Part shown: positions 53,652 through 61,373 of the stretch, piece by piece
Numbering within the stretch: position 1 is the first letter of the stretch
Layout: the number at the start of each line of letters is the position of its first letter
IMG/VR virus record: IMGVR_UViG_3300035661_000018
Coordinates: 1 to 64,000 of that record
DNA length: 64,000 bases
Direction: 5' to 3' (one strand)
Source of the DNA: a virus
The notes under the pieces: model-generated
Told to the model about the DNA's origin: nothing
What the model saw: only the letters and a program-made list of their open reading frames with translations
Database searches by the model: none
Made by a program: the position numbers and the translations under genes

Positions 53652-53727
53652 GGGGGCGGGGTGTTTACCGGATAGCATATTACCCTTGCAAGGTTTTGGA
53701 TCGAGTTCGAGTCTCGACGCCTCCACA
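53652..53727 (+). tRNA. tRNA-Ala (TGC)
   Basis: Acceptor GGGGGCG/CGCCTCC, loop CTTGCAA, 3' end A-CA. The outer anticodon-stem pairs are weak. An 8-bp hairpin (TCACTTTG/CAAAGTGA) lies upstream. Confidence 0.8.
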
Positions 53728-53796
53728 AACGCTGTTGATTTACCCTGTTGTAATCGAGAAGATTATGTCACAAATGGGAATAGTCAGGGGCGAGAA

Positions 53797-54012
53797 ATGG
53801 AAAAAGCACTCGTGGTATTCGGTTGCACGATAGTTGGCGGTGGTGCTGGCTATCTAGTCAGCCCCGATGGAACTGCCGTGACAATCGGAAGTGCAGTCGG
53901 TTTTCTGATTGGCTGCATGTTGGTCAGTGGCAGCGGCGGCGACGGCGGAAGTGCAGCGATCGTTGACCTGATTGACGACCTCACTGACGGCTTCGCAACC
54001 AGTCACCACTGA
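53797..54012 (+). CDS. small glycine-zipper membrane protein
   Basis: A 71-residue protein from ATG 53797. Two hydrophobic Gly-rich segments (VFGCTIVGGGAGYLV and IGSAVGFLIGCMLVSG) suggest a membrane glycine zipper, then an acidic tail. Function unknown. Confidence 0.6.
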   Translation: MEKALVVFGCTIVGGGAGYLVSPDGTAVTIGSAVGFLIGCMLVSGSGGDGGSAAIVDLIDDLTDGFATSHH

Positions 54013-54020
54013 CAATTTTT

Positions 54021-54090
54021 GGGGATTAGTACAGCTGGAAAAACGCTAGCCTTGCACGCTTGAGTCAGGAGTTCGATCCTCCACCAGCTA
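54021..54090 (+). pseudogene. tRNA-Ala (TGC) remnant
   Basis: 5' half GGGGATTAGTACAGCTGG and loop CTTGCAC are Ala-like, but the 3' acceptor strand (CCAGCTA) does not pair with it. Confidence 0.55.
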
Positions 54091-54113
54091 GAAGTCAAAC
54101 AAAGACAAATAAT

Positions 54114-54187
54114 AGCTCCATAGCTCAATGGTAGAGCACTGCGTTGACATCGCAGATACGAAGGTTCGATTCCTTCTGGAGCTACCA
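54114..54187 (+). tRNA. tRNA-Val (GAC)
   Basis: Perfect acceptor AGCTCCA/TGGAGCT, stem CTGCG/CGCAG, loop TTGACAT, encoded CCA. Confidence 0.95.
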
Positions 54188-54198
54188 ATTAAAGGAAC

Positions 54199-54535
54199 AT
54201 GATGATTTACGTCGCAGCACCACACAGCGACCCTGATCTTGCGATCAAGGACGCTAGGGTGCGCGAGTTCTACGAGTTTGAGACCACCAAATATAGTCAG
54301 ATGCCTGATGATTGGGTCTACTGGCAACAGTACAGTGAGCAAATGCTGAGCAAGTGTGACGGGATGGTCTTGCTGCTGCTAGAAGGCTGGGATAAGTCGA
54401 CGGGCGTCCTCGCAGAACTCCGTACTGCCGAGACAACGGAATCCCATCCTCGTGACGGATGTCCGCTGGAAGCAGTTGTACGTTCCCGGACAGGGAATCG
54501 AATCATTCGTCATCAAACTGATAACCACTAAATAA
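54199..54535 (+). CDS. DUF1937-like protein with probable frameshift
   Basis: MMIYVAAPHSDPD and MLSKCDGMVLLLLEGWDKST match DUF1937, a Rossmann-like family related to deoxyribosyltransferases. After LRTAE the zero frame runs to 54531 with unlikely sequence; one base out, the frame reads RNPILVTDVRWKQLYVPGQG to a stop at 54533-54535 and looks like the true C-terminus. Confidence 0.7.
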
Positions 54536-54558
54536 GTGGTCCAGTTAAGGGAGCCCTT

Positions 54559-54717
54559 ATGCGTCTGCAAGACCTTTCATTCATCACAGAACAACAACTC
54601 CGTGAGCAAGCTGTTGCCCAACAGGCTCATGCTTTGCTAGAATCTGCAACTCCTGAGGAACTGATTTTGTCGGAACCTCGCAGCGCAGAAGACGTAATTG
54701 CGGAGTTGTACAAGTGA
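54559..54717 (+). CDS. small late-type protein, FITE N-terminus
   Basis: A 52-residue protein, MRLQDLSFITEQQLREQAVA, with a CTAAATAAG late-promoter-like motif and GGGAG upstream. FITE fits the T4 internal-protein site (FIxE). Its stop overlaps the GTG of the next gene; as an upstream small helical partner it could instead be an antitoxin. Confidence 0.65.
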   Translation: MRLQDLSFITEQQLREQAVAQQAHALLESATPEELILSEPRSAEDVIAELYK

Positions 54718-55067
54718 TCGAAGTTCGCACGTGCATCTTGTTTCGTAAAACCTCGGTACAGCACTCACGTGATCCGCGAGTGCGCGACAAGATCGTAGAC
54801 TTCATCCGATTCAAGTCAGAGCACCCCCTTGAGTTGTATGGCTCGAAGGATCGTGCGTTTGCTAATGAAGGCAACTTGCGTGGTTTCATCCACGCAGGCC
54901 TAACGTTTGACGTTTCGATCGTGTACAAGATTGGGATGGTCGGTGGTAAGCGGACGTTGGATCTGTACGGCGTGTTCTCCCACGACGAGCTTGGTACAGG
55001 CCAGCCTCGTAACATCAATCGTCAACGTTCTGCTGGTGAAAAGCTGCGGAACCAAGAGATGGAGTAA
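54714..55067 (+). CDS. RelE/YafQ-like toxin-fold protein
   Basis: A 117-residue protein from GTG 54714. DKIVDFIRFKSEHPLELYGS, GLTFDVSIVYKIG and LDLYGVFSHDELGTGQP resemble phage RelE/YafQ-fold proteins. Catalytic residues of RelE are not clearly kept. It may be a toxin module, mRNA interferase or a repurposed fold. Confidence 0.55.
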   Translation: MIEVRTCILFRKTSVQHSRDPRVRDKIVDFIRFKSEHPLELYGSKDRAFANEGNLRGFIHAGLTFDVSIVYKIGMVGGKRTLDLYGVFSHDELGTGQPRNINRQRSAGEKLRNQEME

Positions 55068-55082
55068 CGCTCCATCTTTCAT

Positions 55083-55155
55083 GCTCTGTTAGTATAGTGG
55101 GATAATAACTCCTTGGTACGGAGTAGACACAGGTTCAATTCCTGTACAGAGCACA
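55083..55155 (+). tRNA. tRNA-Thr (GGT)
   Basis: Perfect acceptor GCTCTGT/ACAGAGC, stem ACTCC/GGAGT, loop TTGGTAC, 3' end A-CA. Confidence 0.93.
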
Positions 55156-55160
55156 AAACA

Positions 55161-55239
55161 TCGCCTGGTGAGCGTAGCGGGTGACACCTCCTCTCCTACA
55201 AAGAGGTATTGCAGGGTTCGAACCCAGCCGTGGCCACCA
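55161..55239 (+). tRNA. tRNA-Val-like (TAC) with C33, mismatched ends
   Basis: Stem CCTCT/AGAGG with loop CCTACAA (C33). The acceptor strands do not pair and the T stem is poor. CCA is encoded. Probably a rearranged tRNA. Confidence 0.45.
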
Positions 55240-55254
55240 TCTAAAGGAACAAAC

Positions 55255-55477
55255 GTGCGCAATATTGTCCAGTATCCATTACAGTACGATGAGGTCGTCA
55301 CGAGCGCTTGAGCGCACAGCTCAAGCGCTCGCTGAAAAAGAAGCCGGTACTTGCGGGAGCATTGACGCACACGTGTTGAATTGGCTGCACCGGTTTGTGT
55401 TGAGCAACAAGACCAGGATGATCGATGAACTCGCAAACGCTGACCAATACGGCCGCAACCGTCCTTGCCAGGCCTGA
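55255..55477 (+). pseudogene. small gene with +1 frameshift at TGA
   Basis: From GTG 55255: MRNIVQYPLQYDEVVTSA then TGA (55309-55311). In the +1 frame the sequence goes on as ERTAQALAEKEAGTCGSIDA and LSNKTRMIDELAN to 55477. The join is GCT TGA G, which a +1 slip would decode as GCT-GAG or CTT-GAG. SD AAGGA before the start. Confidence 0.65.
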
Positions 55478-56306
55478 TCGCCTGGCGTACCACGCAACGT
55501 CGTACGACGAAGTATACCAATACTTCCTGATGCGCAACCTTCAACTTGCTCCTCACGGCTTTCGTTGGTCGTTTGAGTTGACGCCACAAGAAGGTGGCTA
55601 CACAACACATCTAACCAGCCAAGATGGTACCACGTATGATTCGTTTTATGTAACGAATCAAGGTAAGGGTGTTGGCAGGCGACTACTCAAGCAGTGCCAC
55701 AACAAAATCATCACAATCGGCGATTGCCAAATCGTTGAGTGGCTCCGTCATCATGACGCGAACTTTGAAGTGATTCATGGTGTCTTTGACACCGTAGAAT
55801 ACCAGATGATTCAGCGGACGTATGGCAACGAGCGCGCTAAACGTAGCGGTGTGTTTAAGATGAACCACATCGACGAAGGAATCTACATTCTGTCCAAGCT
55901 CGGCGCATCGTCAATCGCACAGAAAGCGTTCTGCTTGCATCCCCTGCTGCAGCTGGATCCTGACCTCGAAAAGAACTTCGACGTCATCGTCGCACAGTGT
56001 GACAAGCGTGCTGTTGCGCTGGCGATGGAGTACCGGAATATCGCCAACGCATACCTTAGCCGTCGGGAGATCGATACGCTGGAAGAAGTTGCCCTCAGTC
56101 CTCTGGAAGGCGTCAACCGCATGTTGGTTGCTGACAAGATCCAAAACTATAAGGACTTTATGGCACATCACTACGAAACGCACCCGCGTCGTCGTGAACT
56201 GAACGAGTACTTCCACAATTGGTTCGAGCGTTTGGGTGAAGATCGAATGGGCAATCTGCATTGGGTTGACTGGATCGCAAGCCTCGAATCCCTCCACACC
56301 AAGTGA
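55425..56306 (+). CDS. hypothetical protein
   Basis: A 293-residue protein starting inside the previous frame. Segments AYHATSYDEVYQYFLMR, AQKAFCLHPLLQLDPDLEKN, AMEYRNIANAYLSRREID and HHYETHPRRRELNEYFHNWF look conserved and helical, but I cannot assign a family. The His-rich C-terminal part could be an active site. Confidence 0.7.
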   Translation: MNSQTLTNTAATVLARPDRLAYHATSYDEVYQYFLMRNLQLAPHGFRWSFELTPQEGGYTTHLTSQDGTTYDSFYVTNQGKGVGRRLLKQCHNKIITIGDCQIVEWLRHHDANFEVIHGVFDTVEYQMIQRTYGNERAKRSGVFKMNHIDEGIYILSKLGASSIAQKAFCLHPLLQLDPDLEKNFDVIVAQCDKRAVALAMEYRNIANAYLSRREIDTLEEVALSPLEGVNRMLVADKIQNYKDFMAHHYETHPRRRELNEYFHNWFERLGEDRMGNLHWVDWIASLESLHTK

Positions 56307-56312
56307 GCAACT

Positions 56313-56579
56313 ATGAAAATGATCCTCCCACCACCGCACGCGTCAAATACAACGTTCCCTCTACTGACGATCAACGTCGGCGAGGTGTGGCACGTTCGAT
56401 TTCCTGAAGAGACGCGTATTCGACGTGTCTTGGTCGAATCGTTCACGGAGCGAGTGATCGAGCTGCGCGTGTACAAGGACGGGCACGGTGACTCGAAGTT
56501 CAAGTTCCGTAGCTACATCGTCGATGACCTGCAGTGGATTCATCAGCTCGCTGAACCCGATCCTGAATCTGTTGACTGA
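56313..56579 (+). CDS. small hypothetical protein
   Basis: An 88-residue beta-rich protein (INVGEVWHVRFPEETRIRRV) starting six bases after the previous stop. Function unknown. Confidence 0.6.
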   Translation: MKMILPPPHASNTTFPLLTINVGEVWHVRFPEETRIRRVLVESFTERVIELRVYKDGHGDSKFKFRSYIVDDLQWIHQLAEPDPESVD

Positions 56580-56629
56580 CACCTGCCGTTTTCAGGAAGA
56601 TGGGCTGACTTAACAAGAAAGGTCAGTCC

Positions 56630-57187
56630 ATGAGCTCACTAGCAGATGTCGGAATCCCTGGGGTTGGCACGGGAATTCTTCAACCAAATTTAGCATACAA
56701 GTTCCGTGTACGGATCGTTGAGAATGACGTTCAGTACAACGAGCTGTCAATGCAAGTTGTATCAACATCAGATTTTGGATATTGGTCATCCCAGTACGGT
56801 GGACACCGCCTAACCGTCGTATTCCAAGACGACGTAACTAACCAGGCCGCCCGCCGGCTAGTTGATCTGCATGCACGAGGTGCAAAGATTGACGTGTTCG
56901 TAGACATTTTAGACGGCAACGACACCGTTACACGCACGCACGCTTTCAACGACGCAGTGATCGCCGGCGACCTCGTATTTTCACCGTTGGATTACGCTGG
57001 TGGCGGTTCTCCCGAACAGTTCGTGTTCAACAGCAACAATCGCGACGATAACCCTTTACGAACTATGCTAAGTGGCAGTAGGGTAGAGTTTTATAAGCGC
57101 GATCACAAGACGGGCGTAAATACGATCACCGCAACGTTTTTTGCACAGCAGTACCAGGTTTTGTTCCCCCAACCGACTAAGGAATAG
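56630..57187 (+). CDS. possible tail-tube-like virion protein
   Basis: A 185-residue protein with AAAGG upstream. NLAYKFRVRIVENDVQYNEL, RLTVVFQDDVTNQAARRLVD and AVIAGDLVFSPLDYAGGGSP follow the strand-helix-strand layout of tail-tube-like proteins. Sequence similarity to T4 gp19 is too weak to be sure. Confidence 0.5.
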   Translation: MSSLADVGIPGVGTGILQPNLAYKFRVRIVENDVQYNELSMQVVSTSDFGYWSSQYGGHRLTVVFQDDVTNQAARRLVDLHARGAKIDVFVDILDGNDTVTRTHAFNDAVIAGDLVFSPLDYAGGGSPEQFVFNSNNRDDNPLRTMLSGSRVEFYKRDHKTGVNTITATFFAQQYQVLFPQPTKE

Positions 57188-57219
57188 TCATGCAATAGGT
57201 TTTTGAAAAGGTCGTTATC

Positions 57220-57454
57220 GTGTTTCACTTTAACAAGGCTCATCTAGCGGATCCGACGATCCCAATGTGGGTGTTGAAAGTGAAGGGTGAGTCACACTAT
57301 GTGTCGCACGTTGAAGTGCAACCCGGGTGTGGGATTCTCCACGAAGGAAACTCCTGACAATCCACACACCGAAGGTGCGATCAAGATCAAGATCAGGGGG
57401 AATCTAAAATTGTTCACCAACGACCAAGGAGAACCTGAAGCATTGATCTACTGA
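57220..57454 (+). pseudogene. conserved small phage gene with one-base insertion
   Basis: From GTG 57220 (AAAAGG upstream): MFHFNKAHLADPTIPMWVLK, VKGESHYVSHVEVQPG, then GFSTKETPDNPHTEGAIKIK in another frame. Removing one G from GGG near 57326-57328 joins them into about 77 codons. The STKETPDNP stretch is familiar from other large phages. Function unknown. Confidence 0.72.
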
Positions 57455-57455
57455 C

Positions 57456-57689
57456 ATGCGCAAATATCGAATCGTGTGCCGCGTATATGGCGATGGCTCC
57501 TGCACGTACACACCTCAGTATAAGGTGCGGTTTTGGCCGTTCTGGCTCCACTTCACAGACAATTACCCACAATGTCCTGAGGTGTTTAACCAGCTGCACG
57601 AGGCACGGGAGTTTGTGATGCTTGAGATTAATCGAGAGCGTTCACACACGTTGGTATCAACCTACATTGAAATGTGCGCCAAGGAATGA
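57456..57689 (+). CDS. small hypothetical protein
   Basis: A 77-residue protein (MRKYRIVCRVYGDGSCTYTP, VRFWPFWLHFTDNYPQCPEV), starting one base after the previous stop. Beta-rich. Its stop overlaps the next ATG. Confidence 0.65.
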   Translation: MRKYRIVCRVYGDGSCTYTPQYKVRFWPFWLHFTDNYPQCPEVFNQLHEAREFVMLEINRERSHTLVSTYIEMCAKE

Positions 57690-58198
57690 TCAAGTACTTG
57701 TACCGCTATCGGTACGTGCTGTTTGATGCAGCGATAGTGGCAGCGGTAATTTGGACGATCTGGCAGTTTTCACTACCGCCAATCACCGTTGTCTCTTTCC
57801 TGCTCGCATACCTTGGTATGCGGCACACTGTATCGAGGCAGCATGATCGCGAACAGCGCGAACTCGCTGTTCGCATTTTGCTTGAAAACGCGAAGTTCCA
57901 CACAGAACAAAATTCAGGCAAGACCGCCGTCAAGGCGCTTCCCGTTTACCGAACGAATTGGTTTACAGGTAAGCAAACTGGTGAGATAATCGGCGCTCGC
58001 ATTTTGTATTCCGATGGTCCATCGTCTGAATCGGATGTGTTCACGACACCAACGTTCCTCAGTTTCATGTTCACCATCAATCCTGTCGTAACACGCAAGC
58101 AACACGTCAATCATGCTGACCACCAATTTCACACACACCACGCAGCGTCTACCAAACGGTGGCGTTCAGATCGTTCTGACACGGCTGGAGGACGGTAA
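57686..58198 (+). CDS. membrane-anchored hypothetical protein
   Basis: A 170-residue protein from ATG 57686. Two hydrophobic segments (VLFDAAIVAAVIWTIWQF and ITVVSFLLAYLGMRH) then a soluble domain. The last 28 codons overlap the next gene and look non-native (HHAASTKRWRSDRSD), so the true stop may have been lost by a small change. Confidence 0.6.
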   Translation: MIKYLYRYRYVLFDAAIVAAVIWTIWQFSLPPITVVSFLLAYLGMRHTVSRQHDREQRELAVRILLENAKFHTEQNSGKTAVKALPVYRTNWFTGKQTGEIIGARILYSDGPSSESDVFTTPTFLSFMFTINPVVTRKQHVNHADHQFHTHHAASTKRWRSDRSDTAGGR

Positions 58199-58532
58199 GA
58201 CGCATACGATCGTTGAGCGCCGCACGTCGTACTATGACGATACTGCTCTTGCACGGCTCGTCCAACAAATGGAGTCATTTACGGACGAGTGTTGCGAATG
58301 CTACTTCCCAAAACCTCGCAAGACGAAGGAAGAGAAGAAGGCTGAAAAGGTCGTTGTGGAGAGGGCTCCGTTGACGAAAGAACAGCTTGAAGAACGGGAG
58401 AAGCAAGCGAAGGCAAAGGCTGAAAAGGCCGAGCGCGCGGCTGCTCGTGAGTTGCGAAAAGCTGAAAAGCGAGAACAAAAGATGAGGGAACGAAATGGCA
58501 ACATGGTTACCGATGTCGACTGTGCCACTTGA
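58113..58532 (+). CDS. charged coiled-coil protein
   Basis: A 139-residue protein. The N-terminal 70 residues look folded (GGVQIVLTRLEDGKTHTIVE), with CCECYF; the C-terminal half is a Lys/Glu/Ala helix (KEQLEEREKQAKAKAEKAER). Overlaps the next gene. Function unknown. Confidence 0.65.
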   Translation: MLTTNFTHTTQRLPNGGVQIVLTRLEDGKTHTIVERRTSYYDDTALARLVQQMESFTDECCECYFPKPRKTKEEKKAEKVVVERAPLTKEQLEEREKQAKAKAEKAERAAARELRKAEKREQKMRERNGNMVTDVDCAT

Positions 58533-58761
58533 TGGCACAGAGGTTCTGCTGAAGACGAACATTGGTGTCGTCTCCGCGTGGTGGGCCACTCCTGTAATTA
58601 CTCATGACTACTTCGACGGTGATGACATGGAAGGGTGTGAGTGGATATGCTATGACGATAAGTTCAGAATTCAAGTTGAGTGGTACAGTGATGCACCAAA
58701 TGGTGAAGAATTCTGGCATAGCAGCGCTGGGATCACTGGCTGGATGCCAATTCCTCAATAA
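58495..58761 (+). CDS. DUF551-like protein
   Basis: An 88-residue protein. WLPMSTVPLDGTEVLLKT and the final GWMPIPQ match DUF551, common in phages. Starts inside the previous gene. Function unknown. Confidence 0.78.
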   Translation: MATWLPMSTVPLDGTEVLLKTNIGVVSAWWATPVITHDYFDGDDMEGCEWICYDDKFRIQVEWYSDAPNGEEFWHSSAGITGWMPIPQ

Positions 58762-58772
58762 ATAGGTTAATT

Positions 58773-58842
58773 GTCCCCGCCTATTGGATAGTAGTCGCTC
58801 TTCTAAAGCGACGGTGAAAGTTCGACTCTTTCCGGGGGCACA
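58773..58842 (+). tRNA. tRNA-Arg (TCT), further copy
   Basis: Acceptor GTCCCCG/CGGGGGC, stem TCGCT/AGCGA, loop CTTCTAA, 3' end A-CA. The D region is short. Confidence 0.85.
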
Positions 58843-58929
58843 CACTCCCTCATCTTGGGAGCACAACCGTCGAGGACACGCAGACGTTAAAACAGTGGTG
58901 GGAGTCCAGTGGAAGCCTGGTACCGAATT

Positions 58930-58937
58930 GATAAATA
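58930..58937 (+). promoter_or_regulatory. T4-type late promoter
   Basis: GATAAATA, 25 bases before ATG 58962. Confidence 0.7.
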
Positions 58938-58961
58938 GTCCACTAACCTAAGGGGCTATTG

Positions 58962-59924
58962 ATGAAATTCCTGAAGACTATTGTGGCAGCAGCTCTGTTT
59001 GCCATTTCTACAGCACAAGCGTGCACACCCATCACTCTAACAGCTGGCGCTAAAGGCAACAGCATTTGCTGGGGCTCTGAAACGTGGAATGAAGCTGCGA
59101 ACAACGGTAAGTTGATGTCGCAGACGCTGAACTTCTACGCTGCAACAACGAATCCGTCAGCACCACTGATCATCTACTTCCACCCAAATGGTGGTAGCAG
59201 CTATATTGACCAGAAGCAAAACCCAACACTGTACAGCCAGATTGTGCAACCTGCATTGGCTGCTGGTTACGCTATTGCTTCTGTAGAGTTCCGTCATCCG
59301 GTGGACAACGACAACGTACCAAACCGTGTTTCAGATCCACGCGTTCCTCACTGGGACGCCGCCCGAGCAATCCAGTTCTTGCGTGCTAACGCAACAGCCC
59401 TTGGCATTGACAAGCGCAATGTATTCGTGGTGGGTCATTCACGTGGCACACTATCGATGTGGACGGCTATGCAAGATGACATGGCGATCTCCAATAGCCC
59501 CGACGCTATTGCTCGTGAATCAACACGTGTTCGCGCAGTTTGGGCATATCAAGGTCAGACCTCATACAATCCGGTGGAATTTGCAGAGTGGTTCCTAATC
59601 CCGTCTGACCGTGCTCAAGCAGAAACAGGCTTTGAAACGCTGCATCCAAAGTGGCAGCAATTTGGTAGCGCCGTTGCATCCGTTACCCCCGATGATCCTC
59701 CGGTTCACCTACGCTACAAGCAACAGTTCATGCAGGGGTTCATTTCGTATCAAACAATGACGACAAAGTTCAACCCTGAACACTATCCTGATTTTGGCGT
59801 TCAATTGTGCACGCGGTACACACAAGTGAATAATCGAAATGAGTGTGTTGCAGAGCAGCTAATTCCTGAGACAGGTGCATACACGGGAATGATCGACTTT
59901 TTCAACAAGTACCTGATCCCTTAA
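58962..59924 (+). CDS. exported alpha/beta hydrolase
   Basis: A 320-residue protein. Residues 1-21 (MKFLKTIVAAALFAISTAQA) form a clear signal peptide with an AxA-like cut site. LIIYFHPNGGS gives the oxyanion region and VFVVGHSRGT (about residue 156) the nucleophile elbow GxSxG; later His and Asp are available. It resembles secreted esterases. A phage lytic or surface-polymer role would act in the periplasm or outside. Late promoter; strong terminator follows. Confidence 0.85.
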   Translation: MKFLKTIVAAALFAISTAQACTPITLTAGAKGNSICWGSETWNEAANNGKLMSQTLNFYAATTNPSAPLIIYFHPNGGSSYIDQKQNPTLYSQIVQPALAAGYAIASVEFRHPVDNDNVPNRVSDPRVPHWDAARAIQFLRANATALGIDKRNVFVVGHSRGTLSMWTAMQDDMAISNSPDAIARESTRVRAVWAYQGQTSYNPVEFAEWFLIPSDRAQAETGFETLHPKWQQFGSAVASVTPDDPPVHLRYKQQFMQGFISYQTMTTKFNPEHYPDFGVQLCTRYTQVNNRNECVAEQLIPETGAYTGMIDFFNKYLIP

Positions 59925-59929
59925 GCTAA

Positions 59930-59961
59930 CAAAAACGGCGTTGTCGACAACGCCGTTTTTG
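59930..59961. terminator. bidirectional terminator
   Basis: A perfect palindrome, AAAAACGGCGTTGTC and its complement, with A and T runs at the ends. Confidence 0.92.
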
Positions 59962-60010
59962 TTTACGATAATGGAATGTCTGCCTATCCATTAACTGTCT
60001 CGATCCCGTT

Positions 60011-60220
60011 TTGGCCGTACAATTTCAGGTTCAACAAAATGACCTGAGGTTCAGTAATGGCATTGATGTTGCGGCTGATATGACGCATGTGATTGTCACT
60101 CAATTCCAACAGTTAGACCCAACACTGTCACGATTGCATATCATTGGTGCTATCAATGGTATGCGTGCTCGCTTACGTTTGTCGCCAGAAGGGCGTCAAG
60201 CTGATCAAGTACGAAATTGA
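60011..60220 (+). CDS. small hypothetical ORF
   Basis: A 69-codon ORF from TTG 60011 (AVQFQVQQNDLRFSNGIDVA, LHIIGAINGMRARLRLSPEG). No SD seen. The sequence looks protein-like, but the start is uncertain. Confidence 0.4.
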   Translation: MAVQFQVQQNDLRFSNGIDVAADMTHVIVTQFQQLDPTLSRLHIIGAINGMRARLRLSPEGRQADQVRN

Positions 60221-60300
60221 ACATAATGGAAGTTCATACATAAGTATACAAGGCCTGGTTGAGTGGTGTTAACCAGGAATTTGAAACAAGGAGCACCAAC

Positions 60301-60981
60301 ATGAAGACAATTGTCGAAATCCACTCCGCTGAAGGCGGTGACGACAGCAAGTTGTTTGTTAAGGACCTAGCACAAGCATACGGGAAGATGTTCAGCCGTT
60401 TTGGCTGAAAGCACCATGTTGTGTTAGATACTTCGGGAGAGGTCCACATAGAAGTAAGTGGCACTGATCTAACGCAGCTTAACAATGAACCAGGAGGTCA
60501 TCGCCTCCAGCGTATTCCACCAACTGAACGCAAGGGTCGCGTCCATTCCTCATCGGTAATGGTTGCCGTAATCCGTGTTGATCAATATGCCCAACCTGAC
60601 TATTCGAAGATTGATCCGTCGGACTTCAAGATTGAATGGTACTCGGGAACAGGTGCAGGTGGACAACATCGCAACAAACACCAAAACAGCATCCGCTTGA
60701 CCCATGTTCCTACAGGAGCAATGGTCACATCTCAGTGTCGTAGTCGAGAGAATTCGTACGCTGAGGCAATGCAAGAATTGATCAAGCGTCTGCAATCGGA
60801 CGCAAAGTACCGCAGCATTGTGGCACAGTCAATTGAACGCAAGAAGCAGATGGGCTCTGGTATGCGTGGCGACAAGGTACGGACGTACCGGTTCCAAGAT
60901 AACATTGCGACTGATCATCGCACAGAGAAAAAAGTTCCGCTGTCCAAAGTAATGGACGGTAATTTTGATTTGTTGTGGTAA
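60301..60981 (+). CDS. RF1-type release factor with in-frame TGA
   Basis: A 226-codon frame with AAGGAG before ATG. GGHRLQRIPPTERKGRVHSS holds a PxT stop-reading motif of RF1 (UAA/UAG), and GTGAGGQHRNKHQNS the GGQ motif that frees the peptide. Domain 1 of RF1 is absent. TGA at 60406-60408 interrupts FSRFG-stop-KHHVV, where RF1 relatives usually have Trp. It needs readthrough, TGG or is broken. A start after the TGA would lose a core strand. Confidence 0.85.
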
Positions 60982-61104
60982 TTAAGTGCGGAAGGTGAAT
61001 AGTGTTTGACCGTTAGTCGTCTTGACGGCAACGCGTGACGATAATCTACTGGCGATACGCCGATAGATGGACGCACGCTTCGGGTCGGGTGTAGCAAATC
61101 CCAC
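60982..61104 (-). CDS. possible small leftward ORF
   Basis: A 40-codon frame from GTG 61104: MGFATPDPKRASIYRRIASR and GQTLFTFRT. It fills the gap between the release factor and the ligase fragment. No SD; may be a remnant. Confidence 0.3.
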   Translation of the reverse strand: MGFATPDPKRASIYRRIASRLSSRVAVKTTNGQTLFTFRT

Positions 61105-61118
61105 TGTTTGATGTATTT

Positions 61119-61373
61119 GTGTTCAAGCACGGGTTTATTCCGCCGAAGCAGTTTGCTAAATTGTTCCATCGGCATGATTGGTCCGCAGAAGTTGTGTACG
61201 AGGGGAATATGAACCATCAATTCATCAATGACGTGCGTACCGGCAAGTACCCAGTTTATGAAGGGGTCATTTGCAAAGGTGCTGACTGGACAGCTAAAAT
61301 CAAAACGATTGAATTCCTAGATCGTCTCAAAGGTGAGAATGAAGGATTGTGGAACATCGAAAAGGATGAGTAA
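61119..61373 (+). pseudogene. C-terminal part of a second RNA ligase
   Basis: FKHGFIPPKQFAKLF, TGKYPVYEGVICKGADWTAK and IKTIEFLDRLKGENEGLW match the end of a phage RNA-ligase family (motifs IV EGV and V KIKT). The adenylation Lys motif and N-terminus are missing upstream, where no matching frame is found. Confidence 0.75.

Noticed and set aside
4172-58842. A suppressor tRNA to explain the in-frame stops
   Set aside because: I looked for anticodon loops with CTA, TTA or TCA in a good stem. None was found; the one TCA-like reading (7581 gene) is better as CAT with a 5-bp stem. A suppressor outside the window is still possible.
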